NCBI GenBank assembly: GCA_964522605.1
Contig: CAZFWV010000390.1
Span: forward strand, 1-6,171
Length of the DNA: 6,171 bases
Direction: 5' to 3'
Source: CAVZLD01 sp964522605
GTDB lineage: Bacteria; Planctomycetota; Planctomycetia; Pirellulales; Pirellulaceae
Part shown: positions 1 through 6,120 of the stretch, in pieces
How the letters are laid out: each line of letters opens with the position of its first letter
Numbering within the stretch: the first letter of the stretch is position 1
Notes under the pieces: generated by a model
Database searches by the model: none
What the model was told of the DNA's origin: nothing
The model's input: only the letters and a program-made list of their open reading frames with translations
Made by a program: the position numbers and the translations under genes

Positions 1-54
1 AGCCTCCAGCCTCCAGCCTCCAGCCTCCAGCCTCCAGCCTCCAGCCTCCAGCCT
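1..54. repeat. Heptanucleotide tandem repeat (AGCCTCC)n
   Basis: Seven perfect copies of AGCCTCC (1-49) are followed by a partial copy AGCCT (50-54), after which the sequence diverges. The array begins at the first base of the window, so its true length is unknown. The copies are identical, which suggests recent expansion or homogenisation by slipped-strand replication. The complementary strand reads GGAGGCT repeated, with closely spaced GG pairs and SD-like GGAGG cores. The unit is not a multiple of three, so copy-number change would shift the frame if it were translated. No open gene is seen across it here. Confidence 0.97.
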
Positions 55-210
55 ATCTCCCACACCGCTCCGCGGCGCGGAAGATAGACAATCTCTACGG
101 ATTACGCAGACCATCTGTCCGACTGTAGCTATCGCGAGCACTTGGCGCCGATAAAGCATCACGGACGACATTGCCCGGCACAACGGCGGCCGCGGCATTT
201 CCATCTTCGC

Positions 211-224
211 GGAGGCAAGGAGGC
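211..224 (+). promoter_or_regulatory. Double Shine-Dalgarno site of the porin gene
   Basis: The sequence GGAGGCAAGGAGGC contains two GGAGGC cores. The second, as AAGGAGG at 217-223, lies 6 bases before the GTG at 230, which is ideal spacing, and it decides the start codon. The first core (211-215) is too far from the GTG to be the main site but could act as a standby site. Both GGAGGC cores are exact reverse complements of the GCCTCC in the heptamer repeat at 1-54. I found no convincing -35/-10 pair in 55-210, which otherwise holds nothing recognisable. Confidence 0.85.
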
Positions 225-229
225 CGACG

Positions 230-1234
230 GTGTCTGCAGAACGAACCATCGGGCTGAGCGCCCTGATTCTGGCCGTGCTGGCCACGACCTTACTGGCACA
301 GAGTCCTGATCTGACGTGGCCCGGGCCATCCGCCATGGTCGCCGCACCGGAATCGACGGGCGGGAGTTGCATGCTTCCGGGAGACTGCAATTCGTGCTCC
401 GCACCCCATTTGCAGTTCACGGCCGACTTGCTGATCCTTAGCCGCGACGGCGCGGACAGCGGAGGTTTGTTCTACGACGCCGGGACAGCAGAAGAGTTGC
501 TTAACCTCGATCAGCTGAACCCATCCGGGGAAGCGGGCGTGCGGTTGGGACTGATCTTCTTCAACGAGGGTGGGTACGACCTCGAGTTCGGCTATTTGGG
601 TACCGATCGGTTTGTCGCGGAACGGTCGCGCACGAGCGAAGACGGCATCGTCTTTCCCTTCTTTGGCGGGATCCCGAGCGAATTCTCGGAGACTTTCGAG
701 GCCAGCTACGCATCACGACTGCGTTCCGGAGAGATGAACATCCGCCGCCGGTTCGGCGACCGTGTCGCTTTACTGGGTGGGTTCCGCGTGCTGGAGCTCA
801 AAGAGCGGTTCGACATTCGCGATGAGGACGGCGGTTATTTCTCCAGCACCGACAATGATCTCTACGGCCTGCAGGGCGGTGCCGACCTGATCCTGCTGAC
901 CATCCGTCGTTCCCACCTTTTCAGCACGTTGAAGGCGGGCGTCTATTACAACAACGCGGATGTGATGGCCGAAGCAATGAACAACGGGAATCTGCTGCAG
1001 TTCATTGATGACGAAGACGAGGTCGCGTTCGTGGGCGACGTCGCGTTCGGCCTGTTGATTCCCATGGGACCCCGCGCCGACCTGCGGATCGGTTATCAGG
1101 GAATCTTCCTGGATGGCGTGGGCTTGGCTCCCAACCAATCCGCCAACTTCGACCTCTTCACCAGTTCGGGCTCACTCGATGAATCCACCTTGTTCTACCA
1201 CGGCGGATTCTTGGGGATCGATGTGTTCTTCTAA
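230..1234 (+). CDS. Exported outer-membrane beta-barrel (porin-like) protein, planctomycete type
   Basis: This is a 334-residue protein with GTG start, chosen because of the strong SD and because it yields a signal peptide: short n-region with one Arg, hydrophobic core about residues 7-22, likely cleavage after Ala23. Residues 24-60 form a short linker containing the only three cysteines (47, 53, 56). From about residue 60 the chain alternates polar and hydrophobic residues with many Gly, as in beta strands. Family-like segments are EMNIRRR (168-174), GGFRVLELKERF (183-194), DLYGLQGGAD (210-219), KAGVYYNNAD (235-244), GYQGIFLDGVGLAPNQ (288-303) and the end FYHGGFLGIDVFF (322-334), closing with aromatic FF as outer-membrane barrels often do. 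I infer an outer-membrane location. The substrate is unknown and true pore activity is unproven. I recognise the pattern from planctomycete proteins (BBP7/DUF1551-like), but the exact family name needs a profile search. Confidence 0.8.
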   Translation: MSAERTIGLSALILAVLATTLLAQSPDLTWPGPSAMVAAPESTGGSCMLPGDCNSCSAPHLQFTADLLILSRDGADSGGLFYDAGTAEELLNLDQLNPSGEAGVRLGLIFFNEGGYDLEFGYLGTDRFVAERSRTSEDGIVFPFFGGIPSEFSETFEASYASRLRSGEMNIRRRFGDRVALLGGFRVLELKERFDIRDEDGGYFSSTDNDLYGLQGGADLILLTIRRSHLFSTLKAGVYYNNADVMAEAMNNGNLLQFIDDEDEVAFVGDVAFGLLIPMGPRADLRIGYQGIFLDGVGLAPNQSANFDLFTSSGSLDESTLFYHGGFLGIDVFF

Positions 1235-2169
1235 CCCGCGTGACGCAGCAACTGCCGCAGGTGCGTTTCCACACAAAACGGCAACACGTGCGTGTTGTAT
1301 CCCCCCTCGAGGATACTGACGATGCGCCCTTGCGCATAACTGTCGGCCACTTGCAGGACATCGTCGGTCAGAGTGGAAAAATCTTCGGTTTCCAAGCCGA
1401 GCGAACCAAGTGGATCCTGGTGATGGGTGTCGAAACCGGCGCTGATCAGAACCAGGTCCGGACGGAACCGCGAGGCGAACCGATCGAGTTCGAGCCGAAA
1501 TCGTTTCAGATACTCATGACGATCGACGCCGAATTGAACCGGTAAATTGACCGTCATGCCCAGGCCGGGTCCGGCACCCGTCTCGTCGGCATCCCCCGTT
1601 CCGGGAAAAAAGGGGGAACGATGAATCGACAGGAATCCGACCCGTTCGTCTCGCCAGAAAGTGTCTTGCGTCCCGTTCCCGTGGTGCACATCCCAATCGA
1701 CGATCAACACCCGGTCAATCTGCAAATGCGACGTCGCTAGGCGCGCAGCGACAGCGATGTTGTTGAACAGGCAGAAGCCCATCGAGTTATTGTGCAAGGC
1801 ATGGTGCCCCGGAGGCCGCGGTAAGCAGATCGCCGCCCGGTCCTCGCCGGCAACCACGCGTTGCACCGCATCGCAGGCCGCCCCGACGGCGCGCAGCGCA
1901 ACATCGTACGATCGCGGACTGACAATCGTATCCGGATCAAGCATCCCGCCCCCATGGGACGCGAACTGACGCACGCTCTCGATATAAGTTGCCGTGTGGA
2001 CGAGTTGCAGAACCTCGGGTGTGACCGCGTCAAATTCCGGTCGGCGACACGCGTCCAACAGTCCGCAGGCAGACAAATGCCGATCGATCTGTCGCAATCG
2101 TTCTGCGCATTCGGGGTGTCGCCCCGTTTCATGCTCGAGAAAACACCGGTCGTGATAAAGCAGTGCCAT
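1231..2169 (-). CDS. Histone deacetylase family protein (zinc amidohydrolase, AcuC/acetylpolyamine deacetylase-like)
   Basis: Using ATG at 2169 the protein has 312 residues, normal for bacterial members of this family, which hydrolyse acetyl-lysine or acetylated polyamines with a Zn ion in the cytoplasm. All core motifs are present: an N-terminal YHDRCFLEHETGRHPE typical of the fold (5-20), PRPPGHHA with the His pair 122/123, GFCLFNN (131-137), DWDVHHGNGTQ with Zn ligands Asp160 and His162, SAGFDTHHQDPLG with Zn ligand Asp247, and EGGYN with transition-state Tyr291. The enzyme should therefore be active; its substrate cannot be read from sequence. An in-frame TTG at 2244 would add 25 residues (Pro-rich, not family-like). 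Neither start has a good SD, so I prefer the ATG because it places the family N-terminus at residue 1. The gene lies downstream of tex on the same strand, and its TAG stop overlaps the TAA of the convergent porin gene. Confidence 0.95.
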   Translation of the reverse strand: MALLYHDRCFLEHETGRHPECAERLRQIDRHLSACGLLDACRRPEFDAVTPEVLQLVHTATYIESVRQFASHGGGMLDPDTIVSPRSYDVALRAVGAACDAVQRVVAGEDRAAICLPRPPGHHALHNNSMGFCLFNNIAVAARLATSHLQIDRVLIVDWDVHHGNGTQDTFWRDERVGFLSIHRSPFFPGTGDADETGAGPGLGMTVNLPVQFGVDRHEYLKRFRLELDRFASRFRPDLVLISAGFDTHHQDPLGSLGLETEDFSTLTDDVLQVADSYAQGRIVSILEGGYNTHVLPFCVETHLRQLLRHAG

Positions 2170-2196
2170 GATATCTTGCGAGTGTAGCCGGTCGAG

Positions 2197-2215
2197 CAAC
2201 CCGGGCCGTGGGTTG
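2197..2215 (-). promoter_or_regulatory. Small inverted repeat between tex and the deacetylase gene
   Basis: CAACCC (2197-2202) and GGGTTG (2210-2215) form a perfect 6-bp stem with a 7-base loop. It lies in the 87 bases between the tex stop and the preferred deacetylase ATG. There is no T tract on either side, so it is not a standard intrinsic terminator; it could mark an RNA processing site or be chance. If the TTG at 2244 were the real start, this would be coding sequence. A 9-bp direct repeat CCGGGCCGT also occurs here (2201-2209, 2220-2228). Confidence 0.25.
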
Positions 2216-2256
2216 GAAACCGGGCCGTCATCCGGAGGTGGCAACAGAAGTCGAAA

Positions 2257-5200
2257 TCAATCGGAATCAGAAGCTCCGCTGGGCGGCGGATCCTTGGGTT
2301 CAGGCCCATCCGACTTTCGCTGCCGACGTTGAAAGAACTGCTGAAGGTCCGAGAACGTACGCATCGGCTCACGCCCCTCGGCCATGGCTTCTGTAATGGG
2401 CGCGACCGGTTTGGCTTTCGGTTTTCCCTGCCAAGCACCCGAGGCACGACGCGATCTGGCCGTCACCTTGCCGGTCTTCTCACGTTCCCGATCTCGCCGC
2501 GGTTTCCGCGGGGGTCCCGACGGCTCGCGACGCGGTCGACGCTCCTGCTTCGGCGGACGCGGACGCTCCGTTCCCGGTTGAATGGCGGTTAACGAAACAC
2601 GCCTGCGTTTCTCGTCCACATCGACAACCCAAACGTTCAGCACATCGCCCACGCTGACCACTTCATGGGGATCGCTCACGAAACGATCCGCCAGGCGGCT
2701 CACATGAATCAACCCACTATCGCTCAATCCGATGTCGACGAAGGCACCAAAATCGACGACGTTCAGCACGGTGCCGCAGAGTTCCATGCCGGGCTTGAGA
2801 TGTTCCAGCTTGAGGATTTCGCGTCGAAACACGGGGGGCGGGAGTTCATCCCGAGGATCGCGCCCCGGCCGAGCCAGTGAGGCAAGGATATCTTTGAGCA
2901 GCAGTTCCCCCACGGATAGTCTCTCCGCAAGAGACGGCACATCGAGACCGTGCAACCGCTCGAGCAGCCCCGCATCGACCGTCACGTCGACGGGAGCGGA
3001 ATCCTCTTCGGCAGCAACAGCCGATTCGTCGACCGAGGCTGCGGAATCATCGGACGTCGGCGTTGCCGCAGGCTCTCCGGTCGATGCTCCGGCAGGGTCC
3101 GACGGATGGGTCTCGTCCGGTGTTGGAGACGGAGACGATTCGTCGGCCGAATGAATCTCCGGTTGTTCCGCGTCGGTGAGCAGAGCGTCCTCACTCGATG
3201 ACGCGAGTTCTGCCTCCGCCGGTTCGCTCGCGGTTTCGGCGGGCTGCTCGTTCGGCGCCGCCTCGATCTCGCCCTGTCCCTTCGAGGATTCGTCAGCCCC
3301 CACCGCGTCGGCGGGAATCGTTCCCGACTCGCTGCCCGCATCACTGCCCGCATCGCTACCGGCCGGAGCGGTGGCATCGGGCGTTTCAACGGAATCGGCC
3401 GTGGGGACGGGAGGCGGTTCCACCGCCGCAACCGGTTTTCGACGGCGTCGCACAAATTGCGTCACGTCACACCCGATCTCCTCCAGCACACGTTGAGCAA
3501 CGGGATAGCTCTCCGGATGAATCCAAGTCGCGTCCAGCGGATTGTCTCCATCGGGAATCTTCAGAAAGCCCGCGGCCTGCACAAATGTCGCCTCGCCAAT
3601 TCCAGGCACATCGCGCAGTTGTTCGCGGGAGCGGAAGGGACCATTCTGCTGCCGGTATTCGTAGATTCGGCGGGCCGTCAATTGGTTCAAGCCCGATACC
3701 GCCCGGAGTAGTGCGGGACTTGCGGAATTCACATCCACGCCCACGTAATTCACACACGATTCGACAACCGCATCCAGCGAATTGCGCAGATGCTTGCCCT
3801 TCACGTCATGTTGATACAGGCCGACTCCGATGCTGGCGGGATCGATCTTGACCAATTCGGAAAGCGGATCCAGCGCACGACGCCCAATCGAAACTGCTCC
3901 GCGGACCGTCGCGTCACAATTCGGCAACTCCTCCCGACCCACCTGACTCGTGGAGTAAACACTCGCCCCCGCCTCATTGACGATTAAATAATGAACCTCT
4001 CGATCCGCGAGATGCTGCGCGAGCACCTCCGCAACGAACTGCTCCGTCTCGCGGCAAGCGGTTCCATTTCCCAAGGCCACGACGCCGATCTTGTGCTGCT
4101 GAATCAGCTCTCCCAGCTTCTGCATCGACTGCTGCACCCGATCGGCGGGCCCGATAACATGAATCAAGGAATGGTCCAGCAGATCTCCGAATTCATCCAA
4201 GACCGCCAGTTTACATCCACTCCGGAATCCCGGATCAATCGCCAAGACACGGTGTCCACATAGTGGCGGCTGGAGCAACAGCTTGCGCAGGTTCTGGGCA
4301 AACACCTTGACCGCATGATGCTCCGCGCGTTCGGTCAATTCGCGGCGAATCTCCCGCTCGATGCTGGGAACGACCAGTCGCCCGAGGGCGTCCTGCAACG
4401 CACTCCGCAGCAACTCCGCATGCCGATGTCCCTCCGGAACAACGAGTTGCTCCGCGGCCTGCTTGAGGCTGTCAAAGTCGAACTGAATCTTCACGCGGAG
4501 AACCTTGCACCGCTCACCGCGATTCAGCGCCAAGACTCGATAGTGCGGCAACTTTTTGAGTGGTTCGGAATAGGCGAAGTAGTCCTTGAACGATTGCTCC
4601 AACTTCTGCCGTTTCCGGTGTCGGGCTTCGCGTCGGGCTCGGCGTCGATCTTCGGCGAGGGAAAGTCGGGCCGCTTTTGAGGCGAGCGGACCGCGTGCTG
4701 CAACTTTGCCTTTGGGTTGGAGTCGTCCACTCGACTTGACGGGCTCATCGGAAGTCGATGAAGCGGTCGACGCCGCGTCCGTCTCCGCGGAGGCCGGCTC
4801 GGCAGAACTGGTTTCGCTCGAATCGGGATCAACCGGATCCGGCGGCGCATCCTCCGCCTGCTGTTCCATCGCCGACGGTGAGGCCGAATCGGTGGAAGTC
4901 GGCGACGTGTCGGCCTCAGTCGCCGGGGGTTCCGGCGTCGACTCATCCGACGGAGTCTCGAGTTGTTCGTCCGAAACCGAGCGCGTCGCATCTACCGCGA
5001 CTTCGGTCGCCGCAGGTGCCTCCGCTGGCGGAGGATTTTGCTCGGCGGTGGCAGCCGGCTCCTCGGAGGACGAATCCTCTCCGCCGGAAGAAGCCGCTGC
5101 TCCTGACTCCTCGCCGGCCGAAGTCGCCGCGTCCGCCTCGCCCGAGACGACCACGTCCTCCGCCTGGGCCTCCGCACTCGAATCCGTGGCCTCCGAGTCT

Positions 5201-5838
5201 TCTTCGTCGTCGGCTGCCGCTTCTGGACTCTCCTGCTCAATCCGCTTACTGACGATTCGGCCACCCCAAAGATGCCGGCGTGCGAGCGATCTCAAATCCC
5301 CCCGCTCACTGAGGATCTCGGCGAGGATATGACGCGCACCGGCCAGCACCTCGGCTCCACTTGGCAGTTCTTTCTCCGGATCGATGAACTGCTCACACCG
5401 CGCATGGAGATCTTCCGCCGCGGGATCTCCATCGAGGATCTCTCGGGCCAGGGGTTCTAAGCCCCGCTCGCGCGCTGCGGTGGCCAAGGTCTGCTTCTTT
5501 GGACGGTACGGCAGGTAAAGATCTTCGAGAATCTTCAGCGAGCTGGCCGCATGAATCCGCTGCTCGAGATCGGGCGTCAGCGCTCCCTGCGATTGAATCG
5601 AACGCAGAATCCGCTCGCGGCGATCATTGATTTGCCGTTTGAGCTCAACCGCCTCCTGAATTTGACGAATCTTCTCTTCGTCCAATCCACCCGTGCGATC
5701 TTTGCGGTATCGAGTAATGAAGGGCACCGTATTGCCTTCGTCCAGCAATTCCACAGTGACCCGACACTGATGAGGCTGCAACTGTAGCTGGCGGGCGATT
5801 GCCTCCAGGTCCGTTGCCGAAAGAGTCGTGGTGTCCAT
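2257..5838 (-). CDS. tex: Tex, RNA-binding transcription accessory protein with two long acidic insertions
   Basis: Tex is the bacterial Spt6-like nucleic-acid-binding protein linked to transcription. Order of parts: N-terminal helical Tex domain (1-200; GNTVPFITRYRKDRTGG at 36-52, LEDLYLPYRPKKQTLA at 104-119); acidic insertion (201-368); basic block (372-412); resumed Tex domain (KDYFAYSEPLKKLPHYRVLAL, 418-438); RNase-H-like YqgF domain (531-640; AIDPG with Asp535, ALGNGTACRETE, NEAGASVYS); helix-hairpin-helix region (687-761; VGVDVNSASPALLRAVSGLN, VPGIGEATFVQAAGFLKI); second acidic insertion (802-950); Tex C-terminal linker with LARPGRDPRDE (988-998); S1 domain (1016-1085; GTVLNVVDFGAFVDIG); and a Lys/Arg-rich tail. 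At 1193 residues it is about 400 longer than usual Tex, almost all in the insertions and tail. The reading frame is intact throughout. The ATG fits the family N-terminus, though no clear SD precedes it. It probably heads an operon with the deacetylase gene. Confidence 0.97.
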   Translation of the reverse strand: MDTTTLSATDLEAIARQLQLQPHQCRVTVELLDEGNTVPFITRYRKDRTGGLDEEKIRQIQEAVELKRQINDRRERILRSIQSQGALTPDLEQRIHAASSLKILEDLYLPYRPKKQTLATAARERGLEPLAREILDGDPAAEDLHARCEQFIDPEKELPSGAEVLAGARHILAEILSERGDLRSLARRHLWGGRIVSKRIEQESPEAAADDEEDSEATDSSAEAQAEDVVVSGEADAATSAGEESGAAASSGGEDSSSEEPAATAEQNPPPAEAPAATEVAVDATRSVSDEQLETPSDESTPEPPATEADTSPTSTDSASPSAMEQQAEDAPPDPVDPDSSETSSAEPASAETDAASTASSTSDEPVKSSGRLQPKGKVAARGPLASKAARLSLAEDRRRARREARHRKRQKLEQSFKDYFAYSEPLKKLPHYRVLALNRGERCKVLRVKIQFDFDSLKQAAEQLVVPEGHRHAELLRSALQDALGRLVVPSIEREIRRELTERAEHHAVKVFAQNLRKLLLQPPLCGHRVLAIDPGFRSGCKLAVLDEFGDLLDHSLIHVIGPADRVQQSMQKLGELIQQHKIGVVALGNGTACRETEQFVAEVLAQHLADREVHYLIVNEAGASVYSTSQVGREELPNCDATVRGAVSIGRRALDPLSELVKIDPASIGVGLYQHDVKGKHLRNSLDAVVESCVNYVGVDVNSASPALLRAVSGLNQLTARRIYEYRQQNGPFRSREQLRDVPGIGEATFVQAAGFLKIPDGDNPLDATWIHPESYPVAQRVLEEIGCDVTQFVRRRRKPVAAVEPPPVPTADSVETPDATAPAGSDAGSDAGSESGTIPADAVGADESSKGQGEIEAAPNEQPAETASEPAEAELASSSEDALLTDAEQPEIHSADESSPSPTPDETHPSDPAGASTGEPAATPTSDDSAASVDESAVAAEEDSAPVDVTVDAGLLERLHGLDVPSLAERLSVGELLLKDILASLARPGRDPRDELPPPVFRREILKLEHLKPGMELCGTVLNVVDFGAFVDIGLSDSGLIHVSRLADRFVSDPHEVVSVGDVLNVWVVDVDEKRRRVSLTAIQPGTERPRPPKQERRPRREPSGPPRKPRRDREREKTGKVTARSRRASGAWQGKPKAKPVAPITEAMAEGREPMRTFSDLQQFFQRRQRKSDGPEPKDPPPSGASDSD
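2410..2568 (-). other. Basic C-terminal tail of Tex
   Basis: Residues 1091-1143, just after the S1 domain, hold 21 Lys/Arg among 53 residues against 6 acidic ones, with many prolines. Such tails after S1 domains commonly add non-specific RNA or DNA contact; that function is inferred. A final segment, RTFSDLQQFFQRRQRKS (1160-1176), looks like a short amphipathic helix beyond the disordered stretch. Confidence 0.8.
2989..3450 (-). other. Second acidic low-complexity insertion in Tex
   Basis: Residues 797-950 of Tex lie between the helix-hairpin-helix region (ending near HPESYPVAQRVLEEIG, DVTQFV) and the conserved Tex C-terminal linker (DAGLLERLHGLDVPSLAERL). Usual Tex proteins have only a short link here. 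A short basic stretch RRRRK (797-801) opens it. Then residues 802-950 contain 35 Asp/Glu, one Lys and no Phe, Tyr or Trp, and are rich in Ala, Ser, Pro and Thr, which predicts disorder. Confidence 0.9.
3331..3354 (-). repeat. 12-bp tandem duplication encoding GSDA-GSDA
   Basis: GCTGCCCGCATC (3331-3342) is followed directly by ACTGCCCGCATC (3343-3354), differing at one base. In Tex it encodes the repeated peptide GSDAGSDAGSESG (828-840 region). It sits inside the second acidic insertion and suggests that the segment grows by in-frame duplication. Confidence 0.85.
4735..5232 (-). other. First acidic low-complexity insertion in Tex
   Basis: Residues about 203-368 interrupt the N-terminal Tex domain between WGGRIVSKRI (191-200) and the FKDYFAYSEPLKKL segment (417-430), where ordinary Tex has only a short Lys/Glu loop. 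Residues 201-368 contain 46 Asp/Glu, two basic residues and no aromatic residues, with abundant Ala, Ser, Thr and Pro. It is followed by a basic block (372-412) with 16 Lys/Arg, probably a charged helix (EDRRRARREARHRKRQK at 396-412). The reading frame continues without a break and there are no intein motifs. Confidence 0.92.
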
Positions 5839-5843
5839 CGGTC

Positions 5844-5855
5844 CAATTCTAATTG
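5844..5855 (-). promoter_or_regulatory. AT-rich palindrome containing a -10-like box next to the tex ATG
   Basis: CAATTCTAATTG is a perfect 5-bp inverted repeat around a CT centre, the only AT-rich patch upstream of tex. On the minus strand it contains TAGAAT (5846-5851), five of six matches to the sigma70 -10 box, ending 7 bases before the ATG at 5838. Transcription from it would start at or next to the ATG, giving a leaderless mRNA. No -35 box is seen at the right distance. It may instead be a repressor site. Confidence 0.35.
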
Positions 5856-5891
5856 ACCCACAGAGTCGGCGGGGCGGCGAATCACGAAACG

Positions 5892-5913
5892 GATCGCCTG
5901 GGGCAAGGCGATC
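5892..5913 (-). promoter_or_regulatory. Hairpin in the tex upstream region
   Basis: GATCGCCT (5892-5899) pairs perfectly with AGGCGATC (5906-5913) over an 6-base loop GGGGCA, an 8-bp stem of good stability. It is 54 bases upstream of the tex ATG and would be within the leader if the distal promoter is used. No U tract follows on either strand, so a simple intrinsic terminator is unlikely. Confidence 0.45.
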
Positions 5914-6053
5914 TTCCTGCTAACGAGTCCGTGGTGAACAGGTTGCAGGGCCCAGTTGGTGCCGGACCCGAAAGCCCCAAGAAGATTTACCGCATGCTAT
6001 CACCGCTGGGGCAGGAAACTCAAGAGGCGATACTCGGTCGACCTCGAACAGCT

Positions 6054-6067
6054 GGCGGCGCGCCGCC
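6054..6067. repeat. 14-bp GC-only palindrome
   Basis: GGCGGCGCGCCGCC is a perfect palindrome around GCGCGC. As RNA it could fold as a 5-bp stem with a CGCG loop inside the putative tex leader. It could also be chance in GC-rich DNA, or a binding site for a dimeric protein. Confidence 0.35.
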
Positions 6068-6120
6068 CCACCCGTTCGCACCGCATCCCGCGGATCGCAT
6101 CCAGTCGATCAAGTTGCCGC

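Noticed and set aside
114..175. Possible sigma54 or sigma70 promoter ahead of the porin (TTGGCG near 142, GATAAA near 150)
   Set aside because: Spacing and boxes do not match either consensus; the GC of the -12 element is missing and no -10 lies at 16-18 bases from TTGGCG.
2170..2244. Extended deacetylase start at TTG 2244
   Set aside because: It adds a Pro-rich stretch without family resemblance and has no SD; the ATG at 2169 begins directly with the family N-terminus. It remains possible, since the ATG has no good SD either.
1737..2447. Minus-strand open frame of 236 codons overlapping the tex end and the deacetylase start
   Set aside because: It is out of frame with two clearly conserved proteins, and its sequence is a frame-shifted copy of their codons.
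3198..3851. Plus-strand open frame of 217 codons opposite Tex
   Set aside because: Arg/Pro/Ser-rich shadow translation crossing both the conserved helix-hairpin-helix region and the insertion of Tex; no domain is recognisable.
2989..5232. Tex insertions considered as inteins, group I/II introns or transposon remnants
   Set aside because: They stay in frame, are low-complexity acidic sequence, have no splicing or endonuclease motifs, and lack terminal inverted repeats or target duplications.
4586..5332. Long plus-strand open frame of 248 codons opposite the first Tex insertion
   Set aside because: It is antisense to an intact, recognisable gene, its translation is Ser/Ala-rich low complexity mirroring the insertion, and it lacks a ribosome binding site. 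It arises from GC-rich codon bias.
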